NCBI GenBank assembly: GCA_021234155.1
Contig: JAJEKV010000085.1
Coordinates: 1,686,896 to 1,750,895, forward strand
Source of the DNA: Isoetes taiwanensis
Taxonomy: Eukaryota; Streptophyta; Lycopodiopsida; Isoetales; Isoetaceae
DNA: 64,000 bases
Direction of reading: 5' to 3'
Positions within the stretch are counted from its first letter, which is position 1; each line of letters opens with the position of its first letter. A model generated the notes under the pieces. The model was not told the origin of the DNA and ran no database searches. It saw only the letters and a program-made list of their open reading frames with translations. Made by a program: the position numbers and the translations under genes. Below, in pieces: positions 34,248 to 46,639 of the stretch.

Positions 34248-35899
34248 CTACATTTTCCAGCCTTCATTGCTTCCATAAACCCTCACATTGCCAATGCATA
34301 TTTCTTGGAAGGGCTGTTCCGGTAACCCAATCAACCTCCCGGCCCGCTCCCGCCACGCTCCCGGTCACATTCCACACCGCAACCCTCCTCACCACCGGAA
34401 TCGCGCTTGATCGTAGCCGTCGTCCGGGTGGTCACCGGCCATCCCGGTCATCGATATGGCCACCCCCACATTAAACAGGGCCACAATTTTTATAAAAATA
34501 TTGCTTATATACCCTCCTCTGCCTGCCACTGTTCTGATCGATACCCCTGTTTTTGAATGAAATACGTTTAAATTTTCTACATAGATTTCTGATATTCCTC
34601 CTGAATTCTCACTTCCTATTGCAATTCCGGCGGATCTGGTTGTCTGGCCGCTGATCCTTCTGATATAAATGTTGGAGCTCGGCTGCCCAAATGCAATCCC
34701 GTACTCGTCCCATCCGCTCTTCACTGCCACCATATCGTCTCCGTTTCTGATGTAGCAGTCCTGAATGCACACATTTGTGCACGAATCTGCCATTCCGACA
34801 AACCCAAAAGGGTTCCTTTTGTCTTTAGCTTTTGGATTAATCGAATCGCTGCACAGAAAACTTGTGATTGTGAATGGCAACCTACCAGGATCGATTCCGT
34901 CAGTGTTTGGCGCATTCTCTGGTGCCAGTATTGTCAGCCCTTCAATTAATACGTTTCTGTTGTTTTCTGTAATCAAATGTAAGATTTCCGGCAGCCAACA
35001 GAAAACGGAATTGCTTAATTGCTCTGGAAATGAATTGATTACCTGGAGTAGACTGGGTGTATGTTCCAGAATGGAGAATCTGTGAAGGTGGTGTTGGAAA
35101 TTACAATTCCGTCGCAGCTGATCAGCTCTAACAGATGCGGCCTTGTATGATTCAACAGCTTCTCTGCCGACCATTTCCACCAGGCTGCACCTTGCCCATC
35201 TATTGTACCGTTATTGCCTGATAATTAATCCCAGAATTCTCAGACCCAAATGGAAAAAAAATCCAACCAAAACCAGGTTTTTTTGTTTGATTTCATCAGT
35301 TTGTCAGACCAAAAAGGAAAAAAAAGGTCGTTTGTTTTGTTCGATTGTACCTGTGATTACAACATCTTGAAGATTGGCGCCATGAATTAGACTTATATGC
35401 CTTCCACCAGGATACTCTCTGCCCCTCCCATACGATGGAAATGGAGCAATTACAGGCCACAATTCAATGTCCTGCATGATAAAATGTGAAATTTGAACTG
35501 ATTAATTTTCAATTCTCCATGCCTAGATCCTTATTTAAGCTTTACCTGAGCTCCCAGAATGCGCGCATTCTCTTCCAAAAATAATGTGAAGTGACTTGTC
35601 AGATTAAATGATCCGGTAAGCCATCTGCCCGCCGGAATATACAGCATTGCACCGCCATTCTGTGCAACAGAGCTTGCATAGGAAATTGCATCCTTGAAAG
35701 CTTGTGTATTTACATGAATTCCATCTCCGACCGCCCCAAAATCAGTAATCGAAACAGTGTAGGTCCTCTGTGCCACAGATTGAACTCTGCCCAACCAATC
35801 GCAGCCTGTATCAGATCCAAAACCCACTTGGGTACTTCTACTTCCTATCAGAATTGACACTATTGAAAGCATAAAAACATCTTTCTGCAAATTCTTCAT
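34248..35899 (-). pseudogene. polygalacturonase (GH28), copy 3, five exons, damaged end
   Basis: The minus strand carries five exons with GT/AG borders: 35899-35546, 35471-35351, 35217-35043, 34956-34886 and 34786-34248. Exon 1 encodes a signal peptide and 'YTVSITDFGAVGDGIHVNTQ'. Exon 4 has 'NAPNTDGID', exon 5 'NGDDMVAVKSGWDEYG', 'GIAIGSENSGG' and 'VSIRTVAGRGGY'. This pattern fits the plant 'probable polygalacturonase' clade, which has GSE in place of GHG. The enzyme would be secreted and act on pectin. Against copy 2, one base is lost near 34409 and one gained near 34357, and a later change near 34250 brings a stop about 22 codons early. It is probably a recent pseudogene, unless these are sequence errors. 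Confidence 0.85.
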
Positions 35900-36190
35900 C
35901 CTATTGCAGGTGGCTTACAGAGCAAAAAAATTCTGAAACCGCCAACAGATAGTTCAGAAAATAGAAGCCGAATAAGTAAAGAGGTCGGCCAGGTTTTTGA
36001 ATTATTTTCCAATTTGGTGAACAAATATAATCCACTTGTTAGCGTTAGTGCGCCCCTGGGCTGTTTAAAAGATATTGTTTATTGATAGCAAAGTCTAAAC
36101 CATCTCCTCCTTAGCCTAAGAATCTCACGATTGAGTGAGAGTCTTTTATTGCAAATCATGCTTGAAAGTAATAATATAGTAACTAGCAAT
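35900..36190. promoter_or_regulatory. upstream region of polygalacturonase copy 3
   Basis: The 5' side of the gene. I see no clear TATA box at the usual distance. The sequence is AT-rich and otherwise unremarkable. Confidence 0.3.
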
Positions 36191-36260
36191 AAGAATTGAA
36201 TTGAATAAATTTTTATTGCCCACATAGACCAATAAGCCTATGGGACCAAACCAAAGAAAG
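36191..36260 (-). mobile_element. LINE 3' end with (TTCAA)n tail
   Basis: The minus strand has GGTCCCATAGGCTTATTGG and ATGTGGGCAATAAAAAT followed by a short ATTCAATTCAATTC tail. This is the shared LINE 3' core in the minus orientation. Sequence at 36260-36600 may be its decayed body, but no RT motif is visible. Confidence 0.6.
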
Positions 36261-37063
36261 TAGCAAACATATTATTGTCCGAATTGGAGTTGAAATAGTA
36301 GCAACTTTCATTCAAGAGGGCATATCGAGGAACACTTTTTGCAACTTGAAACGATGAGCTCGAATCGGACATGAAGGTCACTCCAACAATGGTATAGGGT
36401 TTCGAATGTTTTTGCAAGGAAGGTAACTTGAACTTTTATATAAACAAACTGGCTTGAGGTTGTTGGATATGCATTTGCCATTCTTGACGTCGAGTAAAAT
36501 ATGGCCTTCTAAAGACCAATAGAATCAAGTAAAGTTGAAGCACAAGGCTGAGAGGCCACAATCATTCCCAGACATGGAATTTCATTGCTATTTCAAAAAG
36601 AGTTTGTCACAATTAGAGATGGGAAAAGGCATTGAAAAGCCATTAACATCTATTTGTTGTTCATTTGACAAGTTGCTTCGTATGTAAACTAAAGAATATC
36701 TGTAATTGAGAGATGGAGGTGATGCAAAAATAAAAGTACTTTTTTGCTTTAAAAGAGGAAAAAAATTTAGTATTTGATTTTGATCTCCAAATTCTATTTT
36801 GATTATACCACATGCTCTTAGTCATCCGCTTCTGCTTTGAGGCTTAAAAGACTAAAATTTATATTCATAGCAGTTTCAAGCTACTTTATTAATCTCATTC
36901 TAAAGAAGACATCAATAGGAATGCTTTTAGGAATGGTCTTGCATTGATGTGTAGAATGCTAAGATGATAGCAAGTAATGGCATACCATTTATTCATTTGA
37001 AAAGGTGCACTTTTTCGAGGGGGTTTTAATCCTAGTAGTAATGACTGTACTAGCCCATTGTAT
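36261..37063. other. AT-rich stretch without gene
   Basis: Frames are short on both strands. I see no repeat structure other than its position between two LINE ends. Confidence 0.3.
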
Positions 37064-37135
37064 GGGTCCCATGACCTATTGGTCTCTGTGGACGTTAAAA
37101 AAACTATTCTATTCTATTCTATTCTATTCTATTCT
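37064..37135 (+). mobile_element. LINE 3' end with (CTATT)n tail
   Basis: TGGGTCCCATGACCTATTGG and TCTGTGGACGTTAAAAA are followed by six to seven ATTCT units (37104-37135). It is the clearest plus-strand copy of the shared 3' core. Confidence 0.7.
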
Positions 37136-37235
37136 TTGATTGTTGTCAAACATCTTATGTAATCTACTGATTAGGTTCAATCTGATATTTTAATTAGCTT
37201 TTCAATATACATATTCATGTAGTTTGATTCTTATT

Positions 37236-37840
37236 TTCAGCTTCCTATTGCCAATAACAAGGAGAAATTCCACATCCTTAGAGATTTATCCAACACTGGC
37301 TGCCAAACTAGAATAATTAAGATAAAAGATGGCAGTCCACAAGAGTTTGAAATGGTTTGAAAGTCTCATATTTGTGGTGGTAAGCTACATGTTGCGCAAA
37401 TCCAACCACAGTTTAAAGAGAAGCTGCATGAGCTCATCTTTCAAGCGTACCAAAAAGGCCTAAAAAATTCTAAAGTGAGAACGTTGTCTGCCCAAGCATT
37501 TACATGCCTTAATACCATCCATGCCCAGTCTGCCCCAGATCCTTATAAGGTAGATTGTGCAGAATTTGCAATAGAGTCCCTAAAGTGCTTCAATGATAAC
37601 AATAAGCACAGACATGGCCCTACAGTGGACCCTTTTGCGGACAACATTAGTGTGATTGCTTGTGAACTAAAATGACTTTTTTTTTATGAAAATGTTCAGA
37701 TTGAGCACACATTATGTGAGAAGGAGCAAGACCTGCTCCAAATTGAAGGCAATTTAGTTGGATATAAAAAAGTGCTAGAATCCTTAAAAATTTACAATGG
37801 TAGAAGAAAAGAAGAAAAGATTATTTGGATTTAGAAGTCA
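37236..37840 (+). pseudogene. unrecognised gene fragment, two pieces
   Basis: After a splice-acceptor-like TTATTTTCAG a plus-strand frame runs to a TGA at 37674, broken by one stop near 37359. It includes 'KFHILRDLSNTGCQTRIIK', 'FKEKLHELIFQAYQKGLK' and 'DPYKVDCAEFAIESLKCFND'. A second piece at 37690-37800 reads 'EHTLCEKEQDLLQIEGNLVG', helical and possibly coiled coil. I do not recognise the family. The residue make-up is that of a host protein rather than a retroelement, but this is a judgement. Confidence 0.4.
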
Positions 37841-38229
37841 CCTTTCTTTGGTGATTGTGATTTTTAATTGCAATCGATTACAATAAAATGGAGGAGAGAT
37901 GCATCTATGATCTTTCATCAAAGTTGAGCACCTTGCTGGTGAAAGAAAGATGTCAATAAACTGTGAAATTGTCTTTTTCAAAGATAAGTTGCATACAATC
38001 AATGATTGTATGTTTTTTTGGAGCTCTAAGAGCAAGCATATTACTAGTTTACACCAGCTACATAGGGAAGGAAAAATTCCTAACGCCCGGATGCACGAGG
38101 GATCCAAAAGCTTGTGAAGCTTGTGGGCTAGCCTTTAGACAGGGAGTATCAATTTTATGTTACTTTATCATGCAATTACACTTGCCATGTTTGTTGCTTT
38201 CAAATCCTAGCAATGCATAGTTTATGCAT
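37841..38229. other. no feature recognised
   Basis: Short frames in both strands and no repeat signature. Confidence 0.3.
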
Positions 38230-38299
38230 GCAAGGTGCTTATTCCTAGTGCTTTGTTACAAGAGCCGAGCTTGTATTGCCAACAAGTTAATCAATGATG

Positions 38300-38795
38300 T
38301 GATGATGATGGTTGCACCATGAGGAGGAAAGCAAACCGAAATATATTGATGAGAGTGTGAAAAGTGCATAATCCCTAAATGGAAGGACCAAAAGGCATAA
38401 CCCGAAGTTGCAAAGAGCAACCATTACAAGACAATCAACAAAAAGTATAAAGAACACCCTTGACATAAAACACAAACATAAAATTGTTCTTGTCATTATT
38501 AAAATAGAAGAAGCCTCTCGATTTCTTACTTCGGTACAAAGCTATTTCAAAGCTTTTACGGTGTTCGGGATTAGTAGAAGCGGAAGTTTGCCATTTAAGC
38601 GAGACTTCTTAGGTGTTGTAGATGGTGATGATTGGTTTGTATAGCGATAGAGTTGTAGTTTTTTACGTGAGTTTATTGTGGAGTGTCGAGGTATCATTTG
38701 TCTCTTTGGGGCGAGTTCTCCTTCCTCCTCACTTGCTTTGTAACATTACCATTCTTTTAATATATTGATGACCGCAGTTCTTCAAAAAAAAAAAA
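38300..38795 (+). mobile_element. possible LINE 3' end with poly(A) tail
   Basis: A 3' segment with 'GTGTCGAGGTATCATTTG', 'TTTGTAACATTACC' and 'TTAATATATTGATGACCGC' ends in A12 at about 38786-38797. This resembles the 3' untranslated end of poly(A)-type plant LINEs. The body upstream has no visible RT motif and the 5' edge is arbitrary. Confidence 0.35.
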
Positions 38796-38799
38796 ACAA

Positions 38800-40728
38800 A
38801 GGTCTTTGCGCCACGATGGGTTTGCCCTCTGGTGGCCTATATTTTCATGCTTTTGTTTACTTTGCAAACTTCTCATTTTGATTCATGGGAGATAGAATCG
38901 CCATTTTCTCAAGAACCGGGCATAAATTGTAAAAGCTTCATAAAACATACTAAGCATGCAAAACAATGTTAATGCGGCTTGAAAAGGCGGTATATCTGAA
39001 AACAACTAATTAAGATTCATATTATACTTTAATGTGATATTGCAAACAACCACAAACCTGAAATCGTTCTCGAAAGCCATTTCTTCTGAAGTCTAGTTAC
39101 ACATGGAATCGAAAATAGTGCTAAAAATTAGATTCCGCGTAAGTAAAGTCATCTGAAGCCATTCCTTTTGTAAGTTACCTTCATGGAGTCGGGAAAAATG
39201 GCTACAAAACTAGGTTCACATCTTAAGTCATTTTTTCCGAAATTGAATAGATGCCCTATATATTAATAATATCATAACCTTGGATCCGAGAGCACTAGAC
39301 CATTCATATCATCAGCGATCAACATATGAAATATAAGAATGATCGAATACATGATATTGTAATGAGAAACATTGCACTTGGAATTGCTTCAGAACCGCAT
39401 TTAATCTATGACAAACAACATGATTTATAGTTAAATGGATCTCTTTTATGTCATAAATTTGAAATATATCTCAAACTTAATTCTTCTTTTAAGGTAATTT
39501 AGATGCCTCAAAAGTAATTGTGCCGACCATTGCAGCGAGTGTCATAACTTGTACTCAAGATCTAGCTTGTAAAGAGATGCTCACATAAGTTGATGATAAT
39601 ATAAACTATGATACTAACTATAAACAAAATGGCAATACGGAAAATATTCTTTTATTGCGAGAATAAGCGAATATCGGGGGCACTACATGCCGCTGCTCGG
39701 GCAATACATTCGATTGCTCGAAGCCTCTATAAGCACTCTAAACTTCTCTACGAAAGAATTTGAGTAAATAGCTTCCTATATCAATGTTGATTGATAATAT
39801 CGAGCAATCGATTAATAACTATGTGCTATAATATTCTTGTTAGAAGATCTCCATAAATGTTTACGCACCCACATCATATTGGAGAGGCAAAAGCGAGCTT
39901 CCAAATGATAGCATGCCACATTTGTCGAATATGTGGTCTACATAAACTTCATATCGAGGCAGGACTTGTACAACAAGTTTGGAATAATGTACAACGATTC
40001 TGCTTTTGCGTAGGCATAAGCATGCTCTTTCTTTAGCATGGGTAGTAGTTTACGACTATATTTACCATTTACATGTCCGACTTTGGGCTTAGCTATAAAA
40101 CCACCACCCATAACAAGTAGTATACGTGTTGACCAAGTTAAACTTAACTGGAAAGCCGCAACCCATAACAGGATGAAAATAAATAAAAGTATTGCTAAAT
40201 ACAATTCGTTTCAAAGTTTCAAAGCAGTTAACTACTTGGAAGCAGTAAAAAGTCCTTTTTTTTGTTATGTATTTCTAGTTTCTAGTAATTAACTTGTTGG
40301 ATCTTTAACACGGGTTATACAATTACTTGAAGTTTATGGCTACTTGAACTCTATTTCACAAGTTCAACTTCATCTAGAGATAAAGGCTAAGTAAATACAA
40401 AATTCCCATGAGATTTAAAGTCATGCCCCGATGCAAATTCGAAGTTGGCCTTTTTCTAGTTCCATAATTGTGTTAGTTATCATGAAATCAATAATTGGTA
40501 TTCCTAGTTTACCATGTGCATACTTGCCTACAACATCCAATGGATGATTATTATGCAGAAACAGAATGAACGAGATTGCCCCATTCTTTTATGCCCTTGC
40601 ATGGCAAGCAAAAGAAATGCACTGTTGTAATAGCTTCTGAAAATAACTTGTGATCTTGCATAAGCATATGAGGGCTCGCTATTGCTTTAAGGAGTCTCGA
40701 AGGATATTGTGGATTTCAAAGATTGGTT
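38800..40728. other. 1.9 kb AT-rich region without recognised gene
   Basis: Only short frames are present. The longest (39938-40204, minus) has a hydrophobic start and no motif I know. Confidence 0.35.
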
Positions 40729-41940
40729 TTAAGACCATCTTTGCATCATTTCCTCAAAAAGATGATAAGCATCATCAACCTTCTTCAACTCACACAGCAA
40801 AAGATATAAGAATAGAATAGCATCAGGAATAAATATTTTTCCTTTGAGCAATTGCAATGCCTTTTCTGCTTCGCGTGCTTTACAAAGACCAGAGATAAGA
40901 GTGTCATACGTCATGGCATTTGGAAGACATTTCATTTCTATCATGAGTTCAAGGAGCTCAAGAGCTTTATCAACCTTCTTAATGTTGCAGAGTCCATCAA
41001 TTAGGACATTGAAACTCGTCACATCACGGAACCACGGCCCCTTTCAATCATATCTTCTAGCGATTGGGTATCACGGTGTCCAATTGTCCTGCCTTGCAAA
41101 GTTCTCTAATAATGCTATTATATGCCATTACATCTGGAACATGACCCTTGCGTATGATGTCTTCAAGACGTGCAAAAGATTCCTTCAGTTTTTTCTAGCT
41201 TGCAAAGCCCACAGACCATACTATTGTATGTTTCAACATTTGGCACTAAACCTCTAGACAGCGTTGCATCAAAGGGATGATATGCCTCATCAATCTTCTC
41301 AATCGGCAAAAGCGTCAATCGGGTCACAAGATCCGAATGCAACCTCTTTTCACCATCTTCCTCGAAAAGTTCTTGTGCTTCTATGACTCTCCCTTCCCCG
41401 CAAAAACCGTAGATTAGCAAGTTGTATGTGGTATGCATTTGGGGATAATGCTTTGTTACCATCTCTTCCAAGTATTTATAAGCATCATCAAATTTACCCG
41501 GCTTTGCCTTGCGGCAAAGGAAAGCATTATAGGTAAAAAAGGGCCGCAATAAGGACATTGTAAGTCATAATATCCGGAGTGCATTCCTTCTCCTCCATGC
41601 TCTGTGCGGCCAATATGCATCATTCGCTTTCTGCTCCGAAAAGACCATCAATAAGTGTAGTATATATCCGAGTCTTGGGTTGATGCACCTCAAGCACTGC
41701 GTTTAAATTGATCAAAAGCCTCTACTAATTTTCGACTTAGAAAGCCCATCGATTAACGATTGTACAAAATGATGTCCGGGCGGGAAAATTCATTTGGCAC
41801 GAATGCTCCACGCAATCCCTCTTTAAAAGCTCATAGGCTTGCTTATGCTTGCTGCCTTGACATAATCTTCCATCATGCAATTATATGTAAATGTAGTATG
41901 AACAAAACCAATCTCACCGATGTCCACTCAAACAATGCAA
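40729..41940 (-). pseudogene. P-class PPR protein pseudogene
   Basis: Consecutive 35-residue pentatricopeptide repeats are legible on the minus strand. Examples are 'TSFNVLIDGLCNIKKVDKAL' and 'YDTLISGLCKAREAEKALQL' (40729-41022), and 'TYNLLIYGFCGEGRVIEAQE' and 'ETYNSMVCGLCKLEKTEG' (41163-41558), with worse pieces such as 'TYNVLIAALF' up to about 41940. The repeats resemble the restorer-of-fertility-like P class, whose products bind organelle RNAs. Frameshifts occur about every 200-300 bases, and no start or targeting peptide remains. It is clearly a pseudogene. Confidence 0.85.
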
Positions 41941-42700
41941 AAGCGAGAATGATGGCCATAGACCTAACGCATCAAAAAGAACCCAAAAAGGATGCTTGGT
42001 CTCGTATGGGCAAGCTACTGATTTAGAATAGCAAGATTTGGCACCTCTCATGAAACACCTCGTGGGACCGATGAGCGAGGTCTCAAATTATTTATCAAAC
42101 CGTTATGAAACCATGTGCACATAATACCACAGAATAGGCATAATCAAACCATTTATGAAACCATGCGCACATAATACCCGAAATACGCATTGTTAACATG
42201 TTATACAATATAAGTCTTTGTACAATTCCAAGGTTATTCTGGAGTGAGTGACATGCAATGGTGTACAAATCCAACTCCTACGCCGCATTTGGTCCTCTCT
42301 CCTTTGTCCTTTTGTTAGCTGATTAATTCTTATACCCCTTAACTCATGGACCGTATTAATCTAAACATTGAAAATGGCATGAATAATAATGAAGAGAACA
42401 ACCTATACTACTCACTCAGGGCATCCCAAAGGCGTGCGGTTTTGTCTCCGGACCTTGATTGCAAAGCGGTCGATCATCGTCCCTTCAATTCAAGATCTTT
42501 ATCTTTTCCTTTACTCTGCATAGCAATAATAAACAGTTGAGAAGAGTACCAGTATCACTATCTACACATAAGGAAAAAATGAAAGTTAGGAAGAAAGTTC
42601 AATAAAGAAAGTTTGTGTGTTACCAGGCAGTTACAACGTATGAGTTGGATTGTGAAAACCAACAAAGCCTAAGCGCCCGAAATGGGATTTGATTTAAAGC
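41941..42700. other. region without recognised gene
   Basis: Contains a local near-duplication of 'ATTTATGAAACCATGCGCACATAAT' type words at 42085-42180. Otherwise nothing is seen. Confidence 0.35.
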
Positions 42701-42719
42701 TGGTCAATTATACGGCATG

Positions 42720-43160
42720 ATAGGGCTAGAATCAGAGATAAGCAGTCCGGCCGAACCAAGCTTAGAAGCAGATATAGATCCAGTCGAACCAACTAGTTCG
42801 GCTTCATTCTCTGCTTCCAAACAATAAATATCATTTTTGCCAAACCGAGAAGGGAGGATGACCTCTGGTTCAAGGACGGACCACCACAAAAACGTTTTGG
42901 AAGGTTCGTTAACTTCAAATCTTTAGAAGAACTTCCTGAACTACAAGAGGGAGCATTTCCTGCACTGAAGTACTTGGAGATTACAGACATCACACATCTG
43001 CTTAACAAACCCACCTCTTGGGGACAACGTGGTCATTTTTGCCTTCCGTATGTCGTCTTATCCAGCACCTGCCATGGAGCCTTGCCAGTTACCCGGTTCG
43101 CTTCAAGAAATCAGACGTCGAAGCTGACCGCCAGTTTACAGGAAATAGGAGGTTTTTAGC
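42720..43160 (+). pseudogene. NLR-type leucine-rich repeat fragment
   Basis: The plus strand at 42910-43010 reads 'FKSLEELPELQEGAFPALKY' and then 'LEITDI', the spacing and wording of leucine-rich repeats in plant NLR disease-resistance proteins. The flanking pieces (from 42720 and to 43160) stay partly open but are less clear. No NB-ARC motif is present. It is a short leftover of the LRR end. Confidence 0.5.
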
Positions 43161-43179
43161 AGTCACCAGCATATCCTAG

Positions 43180-43760
43180 GGATATTCAAGAATATACCTA
43201 GGATATGCCAAAAGCCCACATAAACAAGGGTTTGCCCCCCTAGGGGCAACCCAAAAATAGAAGAAGCATTAACTTTCTGATTTTATTCATATTCATAAAC
43301 TATATTGTCTGATATCTTGCAGATATAACACACAAGCCAAGTCGGACTAACTTCATCCACTTGTTTACAACTGCTCCTCCAGTAGGTCCTCCTAGCAAGA
43401 TAAGTGGGAGCGACAAGGCCTGATCGTCCTTGACATCTTTTGCTTTGATTTCATGGTGCTCTCAGCCGTCTACATATTCTTCAGCATGGTAACCATCTCA
43501 AAGGGACTAGTTTTTCAATACAAAAGGACCTCTCTCCTCTTCAATTGTGTAAAGGTAAGGAGGAATTTTGCAAGGTCGAGGCAAGTCAGTGCGCAAAAAG
43601 AAATGGGCGATGTCGTGTGGGACGCAAGACCAATCATTCTAGATCAATGGCCTTCCAATCCTTGGACTAGCTATGTCTAGATAATTTAAGTAGCACAAAA
43701 TTACCATAGCATTAGCATTATTTGTTTCTTTATACTTTTTGGGCTTTCATGCCTGCTTGT
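43180..43760. other. sequence upstream of a LINE end
   Basis: A short palindrome of TATCCTAGG and CCTAGGATA lies at 43165-43205. A 75-codon plus-strand frame at 43453-43680 has no known motif. The stretch may be the decayed body of the LINE whose 3' end follows. Confidence 0.3.
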
Positions 43761-43764
43761 TGTT

Positions 43765-43803
43765 TGGATCCCATGGCCAATTTGGTCTTCGTGGATGTTA
43801 AAA
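43765..43803 (+). mobile_element. LINE 3' core before the (CTAT)n array
   Basis: 'GGATCCCATGGCCAATTTGG' and 'TCTTCGTGGATGTTAAAAAT' match the shared 3' core and run straight into the CTAT array. Confidence 0.65.
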
Positions 43804-44364
<561 letters not shown>

Positions 44365-46310
44365 CTATACAAACAATACATCATGATCTCTATCATTATA
44401 TATGTAAGAATGAGTTTTCTTAAGAATCTTTCTTTCAACATCTATAACACCTGAAGCAGCATGCCTAGTATTATGTATGTATGTGACATGTACGAGAATG
44501 GTGCACTGGTCATTTCTCCAATGCAAGCTTTGAATTTCTTGCTGAATTTTTAAAGTGTAATTCTCGGTGAAGTCAATAACAGAAATTATTGTACCTACGG
44601 GGAATGTAGCTAAACATTCCCGCCATCTGGCTTCATAATTATAAGGGATAAAATCTTTGAGCACACTTTCAGCATGTTGCAGTAAAATCAAAGTGCTGGT
44701 TGTTTTGTAGACTATTTTAGTAACTTGCTTCCTGACATTTTTGAAGCCCTCTTTGTCATTAGGTTCTTGAATAATGTCGTGACATGCAGTATAACAAAAT
44801 TAGTAACCACTAATAAAAGCAACGTGAATTATATAATTGAACGACACTCTCAAGCATACACAAATTCGTCTTCTCGTTGGGACAAAAAGGAAGATTTGAG
44901 AGCAACACTTTTTACAATCTAGTAATAAACATTTATGACTGTATCATTCCTCAACATTAGACATTGCACAAACCAGACTTCTCCAGAATTCACTAGTTGA
45001 ATTGTAAGTGCATTTCTTGGCAACACAATCTTGCCTAGCTTCGCACACTGCGCATTTGCAATTGCACATGTATCCTGCCATCATTTCTCACTTTGTTAAT
45101 TGCTTGCTAATGTAGTCCATTTCCATGTGATAGACATAACAACTTGAAACAAGCTTGAAACAATTGCAATGATATGTTAAGTTCATGATGATCTTGTTGG
45201 AATATATGATGCAATAATATTAGACATATGTTAGCATCTGATATAAATACATCAGCACACAAATCTAAAGTAATTCTATAAAGAAGTAGATTTCTTACCC
45301 GTGTCTCATCAAGAAAATACAAAGGATGAAGAAAATTGATATATCTTGCAATCCATATCTTGAGAACATCCTTTTTATTGGATGAAATCCTTGTATTCTA
45401 CATCCAATCCTTTGATAGTTTATCAGATCTTTCCCTTCTTGTGCATATAAACCACGGTCCATCTTCTTGTTCGATATATACTCTCCTACTATTTGCAGTG
45501 CTTACTAAGTTTCTATTAACATTAAGAGTTTAAGAACGATTAGTGTTAAGATCCATGGCATAAAGCATTTATTGCTCTTAGGGCATCAACCTTTCTCTGT
45601 ATTTATGTGTTTCTAAAGATACACAACCTTTCTTAATGGTTTAAAATATGAGATGTCACCTTCATGAAAACTATTTACCTTCAACATTATTTGTTACCTC
45701 GACTTTGTCCTCGGGATGAAATTCTTTGCAGAAATCTTGTACAAATTTATTATAGTTATCAGCAATCTTCTTTGTCAATTGTTGCTTTCTTTGGGTATTG
45801 AGACGATGATACTTTGGATTTTTTGAATTTTCTTTATCTGCACGACAAACATCAATGTTTCGATTCTATCTCTGAATTTAATTCCTCTCTGCCTGAAGTC
45901 TTTTCGTTTTCACCTTGTAATTGCAGTTACTGATACAATTGAGTGGTGGTATTTCTTTATTCACTTCATAGGCTTCCTCACCCATAGTAGCATGTCCATG
46001 TCGCTGCATGTCAAATCTAGCTTCATCTACAAATGCAAATTCAAGCTCATGTACATGAAAATCTTCCAAACTTTGCCCATTAGAAATTGAATTTGCTATA
46101 TTGGAGCACATAGCAGAGAATTCAATAATCTTTCTTTGGTTATCATGCAAACCAGAAAGCAACTCTTTTGGATCATACTACACACCAAGTTTTGCTATGG
46201 AGGCAACAAAAGATTTCTCCCACTCAAACGACATTGAAAATTTTGCAAAATCGAATACAATAATTGTATTACGTTTTGAGATAAATTTTCTCTCACTTTT
46301 CATGACCCTA
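44365..46310 (-). pseudogene. decayed non-host-type gene with DFTENY motif
   Basis: Minus-strand pieces read one long decayed protein. From 5' to 3' they are a start with 'SFEWEKSFVASIAKLG' (about 46190), a 94-codon frame (45878-46162) with 'FAFVDEARFDMQRHGHAT', 'HRLNTQRKQQLTKKIADNYN' (about 45760-45815), 'EQEDGPWFICTRRERSDKLS' (about 45425-45480), and a 108-codon frame (44365-44691) with 'FPVGTIISVIDFTENYTLKI' and 'EIQSLHWRNDQCTILVHVTY'. The last stretch recalls predicted proteins of early land plants and animals that I associate, without proof, with transposase-like genes. The aspartate and glutamate in DFTENY could be active-site residues. I do not assign a family. Confidence 0.45.
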
Positions 46311-46379
46311 AAAGAAAATATATTTCAAAACACAATCTGGCCTAAAACATCTTCGGGTTGATGATATGACCATTTGGAT

Positions 46380-46600
46380 CGATCTTGCAGACCGGGTTTA
46401 AGAAGAGAATGGCGAGTAAAATTCTACACTTGAAGTGAATGTTGACAGGCTCTAAATGGCACAAAAAGCACTTTTAAGCACGTATGTCCTAGATGTGCTA
46501 ATTTCTACGGTCTAGCATTTTTTTCACCCTATATAGATTTTTCATTCGGATAACAAAAATAGTCATTTTTATCGCAATTTTGATCTTCATTCTATAAAGC
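46380..46600. other. spacer between two decayed genes
   Basis: AT-rich spacer between the minus-strand gene and the plus-strand Rep-like gene. The two are divergent. Confidence 0.3.
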
Positions 46601-46639
46601 AGATGGCCAAAAAGATGGGGTTCCCAATTCAATATGATG

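Noticed and set aside
37236-37680. A LINE ORF belonging to the 3' end at 37064-37135
   Set aside because: The coding piece lies beyond the tail of that LINE end and shows no RT, endonuclease or zinc-knuckle motif.
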